Notes under the pieces: model-generated
Databases searched by the model: none
What the model was told of the DNA's origin: nothing
The model's input: only the letters and a program-made list of their open reading frames with translations
Translations under genes and position numbers: made by a program
DNA from: Nodosilinea sp. FACHB-131
GTDB lineage: Bacteria > Cyanobacteriota > Cyanobacteriia > Phormidesmidales > Phormidesmidaceae
DNA: 64,000 bases
Direction of reading: 5' to 3'
Assembly: GCF_014695395.1 (NCBI RefSeq)
Contig: NZ_JACJOF010000038.1
Coordinates: 264,963 to 328,962 of the forward strand
Shown here: positions 52,178 to 61,242 of the stretch, one piece after another
How the letters are laid out: each line of letters opens with the position of its first letter
Position numbering within the stretch: the first letter of the stretch is position 1

Positions 52178-53617
52178 TCAGTGAGAAGCATCCGCCAGTT
52201 TTTCTAGCGCCTCTTCCTTGTTGTCGAGCGCTAGTTGGTAGTCAGGCTTAATCGCCAGGGCGGCTTCATAGCAGAGGATCGCCTCCTCATAGCGGCCCAA
52301 GTTTCGCAGCGTAATCCCTTTGTTGTTGAGCGCTTCGTGATCCTCGGGCTGGATTGCCAGAGCGGCATCATAGCAGCCTATCGCCTCCTCATAACGACCC
52401 AATTTACCCAGTACAACCCCTTTGTTGTTGAGCGCATAGTGAAAGTCGGGTTTGATTGTTAGGGCGGCATCATAGCAGGCTATCGCCTCCTCATATTTGC
52501 CCAAGCTCTCAAACGCTTCCCCTTTGCCTTGGGGCGCATAGTGATAGTCGGGTTGGATGGCCAGAGCAGCGTCATGATGGGCAACCGCTTCCTCGTAACG
52601 GCCTAGTTTGCTCAGCATAAATCCTTTGTTGCCAAGTGCATGGACATGATCAGGTTTGAGCACTAGAGCGGCGTCATAGCAGGTGATTGCTTCCTCGTAT
52701 TTACCTAGGTCATCCAATGCATCGCCTTTGTTGGTGAGTGCATGGTGATAGTTGGATTTAATTGCCAGAGCAGTGTCGTAGCAGATAATCGCTTCTTCGT
52801 GGTGACCTAAGTCATTTAGCACAATTCCTTTGCTATTGAGCGCTTCAGGATAGCTAGGTTTAACCTTCAGTGCAGCATCAAAGTAATTTATGGCCTTTTT
52901 GTGATTACCGTCAGCGTCTAGCAATCTTCCTTGTTCACGTAGAAGCTCACTAACATTTTCTGCCGAACCATCATTGTGTTCAAGTAAATCTTCAATAGCT
53001 AAAAAGCGTTCACACCGTTGCTGAGGCGTCAGGTTCAGATATCGCTCAAAGTCATTGTCTTTCAACAATCTGTAGGCTTCTTGCTGCAACTCCTCTAGCG
53101 GTCCTACAAACTCCCATATGCCCGATCGCCAGTCAAAGAAATCCGCCGCACGGCGAATCAGGTATTTCATGGCATACGGTGGCACCAAAAACACAAAGCA
53201 CAGTTTGAGCGTTTCGCGAAACTTCTCGCGTTGCAAATTCAGCTTGCCAAGAATCTTCGGCACCGTGTCTTTGGCGTAGTAGTCACCCTCGCTGCCGTAG
53301 CCCGGCTTAATGTAGGGCACCAACGACTTCTCTAGCCCGGTGATAAACAGCACGTTGGTCTTATCTACTTTGGGCAGCGCAGCAACCGTTTCGTAGAGGT
53401 TGTCAACTTCGCCCTCTAGGCGCAGTACATCTATAGCTTTGTCAGTAACGTCGTCGCACACACGGGCGATTAGCTCCTCGCCCTGGGCAGGCGAGCACTG
53501 CACAAACAGCAGGCCAAACCCCTTCGCCCAGCGAATGGCCCGCACCAGCCCTGCGTACTCTTCCTCGGCTGAGGCGGTAAGGTCTTCATCCCATTCGGTT
53601 AGCTCAGGTTTCGCCAT
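52178..53617 (-). CDS. Degenerate NTPase-like TPR protein
   Basis: Residues ~1-200 look like a P-loop NTPase fold that has lost Walker A (LLFVQCSPAQGEELIARV) but keeps a Walker B-like strand (NVLFITGLE). Residues ~215-470 form about seven near-identical TPRs of the type YEEAIACYDAALxIKPDxHxAL. The high similarity between repeats points to recent duplication. It lies just downstream of an AAA ATPase gene on the same strand, separated by a palindromic element. The pair may act together as ATPase and protein-binding partner; the role is unknown. Confidence 0.8.
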   Translation of the reverse strand: MAKPELTEWDEDLTASAEEEYAGLVRAIRWAKGFGLLFVQCSPAQGEELIARVCDDVTDKAIDVLRLEGEVDNLYETVAALPKVDKTNVLFITGLEKSLVPYIKPGYGSEGDYYAKDTVPKILGKLNLQREKFRETLKLCFVFLVPPYAMKYLIRRAADFFDWRSGIWEFVGPLEELQQEAYRLLKDNDFERYLNLTPQQRCERFLAIEDLLEHNDGSAENVSELLREQGRLLDADGNHKKAINYFDAALKVKPSYPEALNSKGIVLNDLGHHEEAIICYDTALAIKSNYHHALTNKGDALDDLGKYEEAITCYDAALVLKPDHVHALGNKGFMLSKLGRYEEAVAHHDAALAIQPDYHYAPQGKGEAFESLGKYEEAIACYDAALTIKPDFHYALNNKGVVLGKLGRYEEAIGCYDAALAIQPEDHEALNNKGITLRNLGRYEEAILCYEAALAIKPDYQLALDNKEEALEKLADASH

Positions 53618-53639
53618 GGAGCGCTATTTCGTTGAGAGC

Positions 53640-53766
53640 GTAGGGTGGGCATTGCCCACCATTAACATGTGCAGCCTTGCCAAGGTTCCTTTGGTCTATC
53701 AGATAACAATGACGCGTCCCAGGAGCATGGCACTGCCGAGACGTTGGTGGGCAGTGCCCACCCTAC
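53640..53766. mobile_element. MITE-like element with 21-bp palindromic ends
   Basis: The left end is GTAGGGTGGGCATTGCCCAC plus C and the right end is its near-exact complement (GGTGGGCAGTGCCCACCCTA plus C), enclosing 85 bases without coding sense. Each end is itself a palindrome. It lies exactly between the TPR gene and the ATPase stop. The same end sequence occurs at 23234 and 21363. It has the structure of a small non-autonomous transposable element or a REP-like pair. Confidence 0.7.
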
Positions 53767-55099
53767 CTATGTTTCTAGTTTATCTAATGCTGCCTGAAAC
53801 TCCTTCACGCTGCGCAGCAGGGGGTGCACATCGCGCCAGCAAACAATTTCACCATCGTCATCAATGTAGCGATATTCCAAAATACAGCGATTAAACAGCA
53901 GGTCACGGTGGGCTTCGTCGTTGAGAATTTCCTTGGTTTGCCACACCTTGGCCAACAGCCCCCACTGGTTGTCATACACCGCGTTACGGTAGGTATTCCG
54001 GGCCTTGGTAATCGCCAATCGCACCGCCTTTTTGCCAATGGGCAGCGCCGTAGTCTGCTTAATCGCCTCCTGAGCCATCAGCATCAGGTTGCGCATGTGG
54101 CCGCCGCTCATCAGGCAAAGCTGGTCGAGAGTTTCGCCATCGTCAAAGATGTCACCCACCAGTTGAGCCTCAGGGCTCACCGACTCAACGTGAAACACCC
54201 GCTGGCGCACCAGCTCGCGCATAATGGCTAACCCCGGTTCGCATACTTGCCCCGCCTGGTCGCGCACCATCACCATCGGCAATACCTGAATTTCGGCATA
54301 CGTAAATGTCGCGCAGGTCGGGAGCACGGCCCGAATACACCAGCGAAATCGGCACCGTGTAGATGATGTGGCAATCCAGCATTTTGAGCTGTTCGCTGCG
54401 ATCGACAAAAATCTGCTCGTGGTTGCTGGGTTCGTTTTCTCGCAGAATGGATGGAATGCGATCGAGGCTATCGACAATGAGCACCAGCTTGTGGGTCGTT
54501 TGCTGGGGCGTTTGGGCGATCGCCTCTTTAATAAACGTATTCAGCGCCTCAATCAGCGAGGGCGTATGCGGCTCCACAATTTTGCGAATTTGGGCACGCG
54601 CCGTAGGGCTAACCTTGAGCGTGGTGGTGAGCTTGCTAAAAGGTACCTCGGCGTCAATGCTGTCGAAGCCAACCTCGCTCTGCATGGCATCCACCAGCTC
54701 AGTCTTGCGCGACTTTAACCACTGCTGAATCGGTTTCTGATCGCCCTGCAAATCTGCTAGCAGGTTGCGGGTACAAGCCAGCAGAATGTCAGTATATTGC
54801 GCGTCCTCAGGGTCAATGTCGGTCTCTTCGGCGGCAAAATAGACGACACGGTAGCCGTCTTGTTCTAGGGCTTCCTTAAGCCGCAGCAGCTCGGTCGATT
54901 TGCCTGCGCCCCGATGGCCAGTGTAGAGCTGGTGAGTGATGCGATCGCTGTAGGTAATCTGCCGCCCCACATCTACCAAAATATTCTCTTCGCCCCGCAC
55001 CGCGCTGCAATTGACATATACCGGGTCGCCGGGGAGCAGCGGCTCAAAGGGGTCGAAGGCGTTGTAAATGCTGCGCAGAATCTCAAAGTCGCTAGGCAT
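53767..55099 (-). pseudogene. AAA-type ATPase disrupted by a one-base frameshift
   Basis: The ATPase starts at ATG 55099: MPSDFEILRSIYNAFDPFEP, Walker A TGHRGAGKSTELLRL (about residue 60) and Walker B LVLIVDSLDRIPS. It reads in frame to RAPDLRDIY at 54302. The continuation EIQVLPMVMVRD and the C-terminal MSGGHMRNLMLMAQ follow in the next frame from 54300 to the stop at 53767. One extra base at about 54301 explains this. The joined protein would have about 443 residues, an ORC/Cdc6-like or STAND-type ATPase lacking a recognised DNA-binding motif. Either a recent inactivation or a sequencing error. Confidence 0.82.
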
Positions 55100-55104
55100 T
55101 GCCG

Positions 55105-55330
55105 GGGCCGAAACAGAGCTAGCCCCTATGGTAATGCCATAGCAACGGCTGGTTTCGCTATATCCACCGCCTGCAATGCTATGTCATCGGGTGGTATTGG
55201 CATATCATCGCCCTGCATCGCTATGGCATCGCCCTGCAATGCCATATCACCGGGTGGATAAGCTATGTCACCCCGCTGCAATGCCATGTCACTGGGTGGT
55301 TATGGCAAGTCAAGCCGCTGCTATGCCAAT
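55105..55330. repeat. 21-bp tandem repeat encoding heptapeptides in several frames
   Basis: About ten imperfect 21-base units (one is 18). On the minus strand they read as heptads DMALQRG, DIAYPPG, DMALQG, DAIAMQG, DDMPIPP, DDIALQA, VDIAKPA to a TAG at 55126-55128. The units differ mostly while keeping the 21-base period, and the plus strand also stays open with CHRVVLA/YHRPASL-like heptads. It ends 27 bases before the ATPase ATG. No start codon with a ribosome-binding site was found. Confidence 0.75.
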
Positions 55331-55369
55331 GCGACCGCCGACAATAGAATGCAGCTTACCGACTCTGCC

Positions 55370-56119
55370 TTACTCTGCCGCCAAAAACGCCAAATAGTCG
55401 CTAGTCAGTTCTTTCACCGCGGCCTCATAGAGCTGCTGCCCATGCTCGGGGGTGGCCAAAGCCGGGTTCGACCCCATGCGGCCATCGGGATAGCGCTGCC
55501 GAAAGTCCGTAGGGCTGTAGATCGCATGGCCCGACGGAGCCACCTGCGGTTCCAAAGGTGCCTGCTTAATGAAATCAGGATAGGCGTACTGCGTTAGGGC
55601 CACCTCGCTAGGAGTCGCGTGGGAACCTTCCTGATCGCCGTAGAGTTCCTTAGCCAAGGTGTAGACCGATCGCGCCATAAACCAGTTGGCCGTCTTGCAG
55701 CGCACCCGCTCGGCATTGGGAATTTGCTCGTGGGCTAGGGTGGTGTAAGCTTCGGCAAAAGCCGCTTTGAGGGTGGCGATGTTGCCGCCGTGGCCGTTGA
55801 CGAAAAAGAACCGGGTAAAGCCGTGACGCACCAGGGGCGTGAGGTAGTCCTGAATGACCGCAATCATCGTACTGGGGCGCAGGGTCATAGAACCAGGAAA
55901 GGCCGTGTGGTGCAGCGCCATACCTACATTGATGGTGGGGCCAACCAGCGCATTGGCGGCCTCACCAACGCCCTTAGCCACTACCTCGGCGCAGATCGCG
56001 TCGGTGCCAATCAGGCCGGTAGGGCCGTGCTGTTCTGTGGAGCCAATTGGCAAGATAATGCCTGACGACTGAGTGAGGTAAGCCTCAACTTCGGGCCAGG
56101 TGCAGAGGTGCAGCAGCAT
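55370..56119 (-). CDS. Creatininase family amidohydrolase
   Basis: Metal-dependent amidohydrolase of the creatininase fold (also MftE and ArfB in that group). Metal-binding motifs are seen: LPIGSTEQHGPTGLIGTDA (Glu and His), and NGHGGNIATLKAAF, with Glu in EGSHATPSEVALTQ. 249 residues is the normal size. The ATG at 56119 is chosen over a GTG 12 bases upstream. Substrate not predictable; it is often a cyclic amide or ribosyl-lactam. It lies 240 bases upstream of the repeat-ATPase locus on the same strand. Confidence 0.9.
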   Translation of the reverse strand: MLLHLCTWPEVEAYLTQSSGIILPIGSTEQHGPTGLIGTDAICAEVVAKGVGEAANALVGPTINVGMALHHTAFPGSMTLRPSTMIAVIQDYLTPLVRHGFTRFFFVNGHGGNIATLKAAFAEAYTTLAHEQIPNAERVRCKTANWFMARSVYTLAKELYGDQEGSHATPSEVALTQYAYPDFIKQAPLEPQVAPSGHAIYSPTDFRQRYPDGRMGSNPALATPEHGQQLYEAAVKELTSDYLAFLAAE

Positions 56120-56461
56120 AGGGCAAGACACGAGAACAGGGCTGATTTCTCACTATAGCGCTCGCCCTCGGACTGTTGTGGGCAAGCGAAGGTAGGGCTT
56201 GCTACACTACAGTTTCCGCTTCACTGATATGAGAAGAATGAATGCCTCGGGGAATGTTAAGGTACAGAACCAGATTCGCTGCGATCGCTAGCTTTGGTCA
56301 TCTACCTAGACTGCTGACGCGTAGTTTAGCCAGAGCGAAGGCACATTCACGGGGCTAGGCAAAGTCTGTGATGTAGTCAACCCCGTTTCAGCTGGGTGAA
56401 CGCTCCCCTCCGTCAGCGAAGCGACACGAGCGTTGATGTTACCTGTGAAGGAGCCGCAATT
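56120..56461. other. Divergent spacer without recognisable features
   Basis: 342 bases between the creatininase gene and the DUF6679-type gene. I see no gene, repeat or RNA here. The plus-strand frame that runs into the next gene from 56396 has no ribosome-binding site. Confidence 0.4.
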
Positions 56462-56773
56462 ATGCTACACCGCAAGATCTATCAACTCTGTTGTGATGGT
56501 CAAGATGTGTGGATTTTTCTACGGGATCAACAGCGTTGGATTGAGCGGGCGAAAATTTTAGATGTCGAAGGCGATCTGGTCACCTTTCGCTACGAAACTG
56601 AGGAAGAAGACGAGATTTGCTCCTGGGAAGAAATGGTGCGCATAGAGAGCATTGGTGCAGTTACCAAGCGCCTCGCCGCCGTCCCCCGAGGCGATGTTGA
56701 GATTAACGTCTCTGATGATTGCCCCGAAACCGAGCAACTGAGCGACCCCTACCCAGAGTCAAACGCTGACTAG
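56462..56773 (+). CDS. DUF6679-type cyanobacterial protein
   Basis: 103 residues starting MLHRKIYQLCCDGQDVWIFL. The start at 56462 is fixed by AAGGAG 8 bases upstream; the frame remains open to 56396 but without a ribosome-binding site. The pattern RDQQRWIERAKILDVEGDLV, YETEEEDEICSWEEMVR and IESIGAVTKRLA matches the cyanobacterial family that I know as DUF6679, of unknown function. Its tail is acidic and poorly conserved. A good terminator follows, so it is monocistronic. Confidence 0.8.
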   Translation: MLHRKIYQLCCDGQDVWIFLRDQQRWIERAKILDVEGDLVTFRYETEEEDEICSWEEMVRIESIGAVTKRLAAVPRGDVEINVSDDCPETEQLSDPYPESNAD

Positions 56774-56801
56774 ATCCGTCATTGTGCATCGCAATCCTCA
56801 G

Positions 56802-56839
56802 GAGGATGACCAGGTAGAAAGCCTAGTCATCCTCTTTTT
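56802..56839 (+). terminator. Rho-independent terminator
   Basis: GAGGATGAC (56802-56810) pairs perfectly with GTCATCCTC (56826-56834) and is followed by five T. It lies 29 bases after the DUF6679-type stop. Confidence 0.9.
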
Positions 56840-56921
56840 GGTTTGAACCACAAAAGGCCACGCCGCTAGACTGCGGCGCACGTTTGACCGTTGAAACGTC
56901 AACCCGTTCGCTTGAATTTGC

Positions 56922-57923
56922 TTAATTTGCTGGCCCGCTCGGGTCTGAGAACGTGTTGATATAGCCGTTGCCGGTGTAGACGCCGGGTGGCCTCGGGGCG
57001 GAGAAGGGGGCAGGTTCTGGTTGGGGAGTGGCGCTAGGGATATTGCCTGGCACCCCAGACGGTGGCTGCGCCGTCACCCCCGCCGGAGGTGCGGTGGCTG
57101 GAGTTCTAAGATTTAGGTTAAGCGCGGCGGGGGCCACTGAAGCTGCTGGAGCTACTGCTGCTGGACTAGGCGCTAGTGTCGGCGGCAATGTGTAACCTGT
57201 TGTGCCTGGTGGCGGCGACATCTGTGGAGTAGTGCGAATAAACCGCTGGTCTATCCCAGGCAGGCTACCTTCGACCATCCAGGGCGAGGGCGTCAGATTG
57301 TCGGTGGGGGCAGCTTCAGCTACCGGATTGCGGTCTTCGGACGTTGTCTCGGAGGGAGGGGCAGCATTGGCACGGCGCTGGTTAAGCGCTTGTTGCAGGG
57401 CACTGAGTTGGGGTGCGCCCTGGCCAGACGTCAGATCGGCTGCTGATTGGCCAAGCGGTCGGGTGGCCTCTAGAGAGCCGGCTTCGCTGCCACTGGCCGA
57501 GGGGCTAAACCGAAAGCGACTGCGTTCTAAGTAGTTGGCAAAGGGGCTGGTGGGGGCCTGCTGCTCTTCTGTAGCGGTGGGCAGCGCCAGTGGGTCGGTA
57601 TCGGGCGATCGCGCCGCTTCTTCTAAAGCAGTAGCCGTAGTGGGCTGAATCTGGTCAAGCAGCACGGCGAGGTTGTCAATTTCGGCCAGGTCGGCCAAAT
57701 CGTCGTTGGATAAGTTGTCCAGGTTGGTGTTGGGGTCGACGGCGGCACTGTCAACCGCTGGGTTGTACTGACTGCGCCACTCGGGGTGGCGCGAGTACTG
57801 AGGCACGGCCACGGCTAGCAACCCCAGCAGGCCAAGACCGCCCCACACCGTCGGGCGATTGAGCGATCGCCCCAGGGATTGCAGGCGTACCAAGCGATAG
57901 CGTAGAGCGGGAGGTAAGGTCAT
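56922..57923 (-). CDS. Proline-rich single-pass membrane protein, unknown
   Basis: About 333 residues. A cytoplasmic N-terminus is followed by one membrane segment (about 25-43, VWGGLGLLGLLAVAVPQY). The rest is disordered, Pro/Ala/Ser/Thr-rich and probably periplasmic, with no motif known to me. It lies 72 bases after the tilS stop on the same strand and may share its transcript. The ATG at 57923 is preferred over a GTG at 57935. Possibly a cell-envelope or division-associated linker; unproven. Confidence 0.6.
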   Translation of the reverse strand: MTLPPALRYRLVRLQSLGRSLNRPTVWGGLGLLGLLAVAVPQYSRHPEWRSQYNPAVDSAAVDPNTNLDNLSNDDLADLAEIDNLAVLLDQIQPTTATALEEAARSPDTDPLALPTATEEQQAPTSPFANYLERSRFRFSPSASGSEAGSLEATRPLGQSAADLTSGQGAPQLSALQQALNQRRANAAPPSETTSEDRNPVAEAAPTDNLTPSPWMVEGSLPGIDQRFIRTTPQMSPPPGTTGYTLPPTLAPSPAAVAPAASVAPAALNLNLRTPATAPPAGVTAQPPSGVPGNIPSATPQPEPAPFSAPRPPGVYTGNGYINTFSDPSGPAN

Positions 57924-57995
57924 GGGCTGGCCCACGCAGACAGGTTCATAGTAGCTACTGCCATTCTAGAACCTACACCATGCCATGCTGCGGCC

Positions 57996-59006
57996 TCACG
58001 TTGTCATTGATGGCTTCAGCACCAGCCAGTCGCCGTCTACTATGGCCATCCATCCACCGGGGAAGGGATCGCTCTGGCTGCCTTGGGGGGCGACGAGTAA
58101 AGCGATGAGTTTCTCCACATGCTCGAAGCTGACCTGGGCTGGGGTCACCTGCTGGAGCACTCGCCGCAGCACCCGCCGCTGGAGAGCTAGGGGGGCGGTC
58201 TTGAGGGGCGATCGCTGAATTTTCCACGCTTCGCCCTCCCCAGCGGGAGGTAGGACCGATGTTTCATACAGCTCGCCCGCCATCGCCTCTAGCAGCTCCA
58301 CCTCAGCCGTCAGTAGCTCAGCTGTATTCGCTAGGGTCATGGCTACCCTAGGGTTAAAGTGCTGTTGCAGGTAGGGCAATAGCTCTAGGCGAATGCGATT
58401 GCGGGCATAGCCGGTGTCCTGGTTGGTAGCATCGGGCCAGATGGGCAGGTCAAACTGGCGGCAAAACTCTCCGGTCTGCTGGCGGGTCAGCCCCAGCAGG
58501 GGGCGCACTACGGTAACGGAGCTGTCTTTTGAAAGGGGTCGCTGCCAGGCCAGGGCTTGAAGACCATCGGTGCCGCTGCCCCGCAGCAGGTTGTAGAGCA
58601 GGGTTTCGGTGCGATCGCTCGCCGTATGCCCCGTCGCCACCTGAGTACAGCGTTCTTGACTAGCCAACGCTTCAAATACCCGATACCGCCAGTGCCGCGC
58701 CAGTGCCTCGGTGGCGTAATCGGCATCGGCAGTGACCACCTCACAGGGAACGCCCCAACCTTCGCACAGCTGCCGCACAAAATCGGCGTTGGCTGCCGAG
58801 TCGGGTCGCCAGCGGTGATCGCAGTGCACCGCCCGCAGCTGCCAGCCCCACTTGGGCCGCAGATCGACCAGCAGCTTGAGCAGGCACACCGAATCTTGCC
58901 CACCCGACACCGCCAATAGCCCTGTCGCCCCCCGAGGCAGCAGCGGACGAACCTTGAGCAGCCGATGCACCCCGGCGTGGGTAGTACTCCAAGCAACCCC
59001 GCCCAT
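57996..59006 (-). CDS. tilS: tRNA(Ile)-lysidine synthetase
   Basis: N-type ATP pyrophosphatase that converts cytidine 34 of tRNA-Ile2 (CAU anticodon) to lysidine. The PP-loop is LAVSGGQDSVCLLKLLVD (about residues 31-48), with HCDHRWRPDS and ATGHTASDRTETLLYNLLRG as further ATP/tRNA contacts. The 336-residue protein lacks the C-terminal domains of the 432-residue E. coli enzyme, as is usual in cyanobacteria. The ATG start is accepted without a strong Shine-Dalgarno. An essential gene. Confidence 0.95.
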   Translation of the reverse strand: MGGVAWSTTHAGVHRLLKVRPLLPRGATGLLAVSGGQDSVCLLKLLVDLRPKWGWQLRAVHCDHRWRPDSAANADFVRQLCEGWGVPCEVVTADADYATEALARHWRYRVFEALASQERCTQVATGHTASDRTETLLYNLLRGSGTDGLQALAWQRPLSKDSSVTVVRPLLGLTRQQTGEFCRQFDLPIWPDATNQDTGYARNRIRLELLPYLQQHFNPRVAMTLANTAELLTAEVELLEAMAGELYETSVLPPAGEGEAWKIQRSPLKTAPLALQRRVLRRVLQQVTPAQVSFEHVEKLIALLVAPQGSQSDPFPGGWMAIVDGDWLVLKPSMTT

Positions 59007-59304
59007 AAATTTATAAGGAATTGAGTGAGCTTTTCCCAGGCTACCTTACCCCAAAAAATCGCCGGGCTTTGACCTCCAACACTCTGCCGCTGCTTGTACT
59101 TGACCAAGCTGATTGTGACAGGCTCCAACGGTTTAGGGTTCAAGGTGTCGGGTCTAAGGCAGGCCGTGAACCTGACACCTTAGACCTTAAACCCTCACGG
59201 ACCTGTCACCCTTGGCTTGACAGACTACTAGGCTGAATCTCAGAAAGATCTGTGGCACACTTGGGGCAACGACTCCTTCGCAGTTTTGAACAGCATGGCG
59301 ATCT
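59007..59304. other. Spacer with inverted-repeat element
   Basis: 298 bases between divergently transcribed tilS and the TPR gene. It contains the cruciform-like repeat at 59115-59209, listed separately. No promoter pair could be assigned with confidence. Confidence 0.5.
59115..59209. repeat. Inverted-repeat element, TAGGGTTCAAGG family (copy 2)
   Basis: GTGACAGG (59115-59122) pairs with CCTGTCAC (59202-59209). Inside, GGTGTC pairs with GACACC, and GGTCTAAGG with CCTTAGACC. TTTAGGGTTCAAGGT repeats the sequence in the element at 47951. The 95-base cruciform is a second dispersed palindromic family. Confidence 0.75.
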
Positions 59305-61158
59305 ATGGCTCAACCGTACCAGGCACTCATCGATGACATAGTAGCCGCCACCCTCAAGGGTAAAATTCAGTCAAAACAGCAGGTCTACCGCATGCTGCAA
59401 GCGGGCATCGAGCCAGGCGGTGGCGAACTGTTTGAGCGGGCCTTGGCCAATACCCTGGCTGCCCTAGAGCCTGACCTGGCCCCCGGCAGTGACGAATTTA
59501 AGCAGGCCAAAGCCCTACGCAAACAGCGTGCTCTCCGCACCATTCAGGGTGAATGGGAGCACTGGCAGGCCGACAACCAGGCCACGGCGGTGCTCACCGG
59601 CATAGAAGCCGAAATTCTCCAGGCTCCACCCGAGGAGCGCCTGTTTCAGCTCCTTACCGCCCTTGACCCCAACCGCGATCAACCCCTTTCTCGGGAGCAG
59701 TTGGGGCAGCTAGTGCGGGCGCTCAAGCAGGCTCCGGTGCCGTCCGCGTCGGCACAGGCTACCGAGACTGCCCCGGCCCTGGCCACCCTGGCTGATGGGC
59801 TAGAGCAGGGGCTGACCGCCTGGCAGCAGCTCGAAGGCGACGTGGTGGGGTGGATCTATGCCCAGGGCCAGCAGCTGGGTTTTAGCGAACCTGGGGAACA
59901 GTCTGGCCCCTGGCAGCACTGGGGCAAAATTGTGGGCAACCCAGCGCTGAAACGCCTGTTTGTTGACCTGGCTCAGCATCAGACGGTCACTGCCGCTGGC
60001 GTAACGGCTCCCTTAGCTGTGGCCGACTGGGTTGCCTGGGGGGTAGTTTTGCAGCGCCTTCAGCTGGCCCTGGTGAATTGGTTCGATCGCCAACCCTATG
60101 ACCCTCAATCGGGCAAGCGGCTGTCGATCGCCACCTTTCTCACCTTTGCCGTAGTCTGGGGGCAGATTTCTGACCGCCTGGGCCAGCAGGGCCAACGCAT
60201 CCTGTCGATGGGGTCGTTTCAGCTAGCGCTCCAGGGGCTACGGCAGTTTGCCAACCAGAGCTATTTTCCGCTCTATGGCGGCCTGTTTACTGCCCTCTCT
60301 GGGGAGTCCCTTCGCGCCCTGCTAGAGTACCTGGATCAGCCCCTGCAAGCGGTGCCCAACACGGCGGTAAAGGCCCGCATTCTCACCCTGCTGGGCTATT
60401 CGCAGCGGGCACTGGGCAACTATAGCCAGGCTCAGCGCTTTCACCAACAGGCCCTAGAGGTGGCCCGCGAGGCCCACGATGTGCCCTGCGAAATCGCCAG
60501 CCTCAACCATCTCAGTCGCACCTCGGTGGCCCAGCAAGACTTTGAGGCCGCCCAGGGCCACAGCCAGCGGGCGCTGATTTTAGCCCGTCAGAGCGGCGAT
60601 CGCGTTGGCCAAGCCAACGCCTTGGCCAATGTGGGCTACAGCCAGGTCGCCCAGGGCCAGTCCCAACTGCTGGAGGCCGAACAGTACGAAACCGTGCTCA
60701 GCTATCTGGAGCAAGGGCTGGCGCTGTCGGAGCAGGTGGGCGATCGCCCCAGTCAGGCCCTCTGCGCCAACAGTCTCGGCATCGCCCAGCTCAAGCTCGG
60801 GCAATATCGGGATGCGATCGAGTCTCTTCAGCAGGGGCTTCAGGTGGCGCAAGCGATCGGCGATCGCTTTCTAATGGCCTCCAATTTTGCCAACCTGGCC
60901 GCTGCTTACCAGGGCGACGGCAACCTGGAGCAAGCGGTGCTCACGGGCTGCCTCGGCATGTATCTGCACCACCAGATTGACTCCCCTGAGTGGCGGCAGC
61001 CCGCGGCCCTGCTCAGCATTCTCTACGGGCAACTGGGACCAGAGACCTTTGAGAGCATTCTTGCCGACCACCGTCGCCAGTTTCTCGCCGTGATTGGCGT
61101 CGATGGCTACGACTTCTTGCAGCCGCTGCTGGCGCGGTATCGTGAGTCGTTGGAGTAG
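59305..61158 (+). CDS. Large TPR protein, unknown
   Basis: 617 residues. The N-terminal ~330 residues are helical and of no known family; they start ALIDDIVAATLKGKIQSKQ and hold a helical WQxxxGxxxx region. Residues ~340-560 hold about six TPRs with AREAHDVPCEIASLNHLSRT and ANALANVGYSQVAQGQSQ, typical of cyanobacterial and STAND-type sensor partners. No NTPase motif is seen. Probably a cytoplasmic scaffold. A Gln-rich composition is notable. Function unknown. Confidence 0.75.
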   Translation: MAQPYQALIDDIVAATLKGKIQSKQQVYRMLQAGIEPGGGELFERALANTLAALEPDLAPGSDEFKQAKALRKQRALRTIQGEWEHWQADNQATAVLTGIEAEILQAPPEERLFQLLTALDPNRDQPLSREQLGQLVRALKQAPVPSASAQATETAPALATLADGLEQGLTAWQQLEGDVVGWIYAQGQQLGFSEPGEQSGPWQHWGKIVGNPALKRLFVDLAQHQTVTAAGVTAPLAVADWVAWGVVLQRLQLALVNWFDRQPYDPQSGKRLSIATFLTFAVVWGQISDRLGQQGQRILSMGSFQLALQGLRQFANQSYFPLYGGLFTALSGESLRALLEYLDQPLQAVPNTAVKARILTLLGYSQRALGNYSQAQRFHQQALEVAREAHDVPCEIASLNHLSRTSVAQQDFEAAQGHSQRALILARQSGDRVGQANALANVGYSQVAQGQSQLLEAEQYETVLSYLEQGLALSEQVGDRPSQALCANSLGIAQLKLGQYRDAIESLQQGLQVAQAIGDRFLMASNFANLAAAYQGDGNLEQAVLTGCLGMYLHHQIDSPEWRQPAALLSILYGQLGPETFESILADHRRQFLAVIGVDGYDFLQPLLARYRESLE

Positions 61159-61242
61159 GGCCTGGGCAAGGGAAACGGCTTTCAGGGAATCCACTCGACC
61201 TAAATTTGGGCATGGTGCCGGCTTAGGGTGGGGGCGATCGCG

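Noticed and set aside
53400..53894. 164-codon plus-strand frame across the MITE-like element
   Set aside because: It reads through the opposite strand of two genes and the repeat; no domain or start signal.
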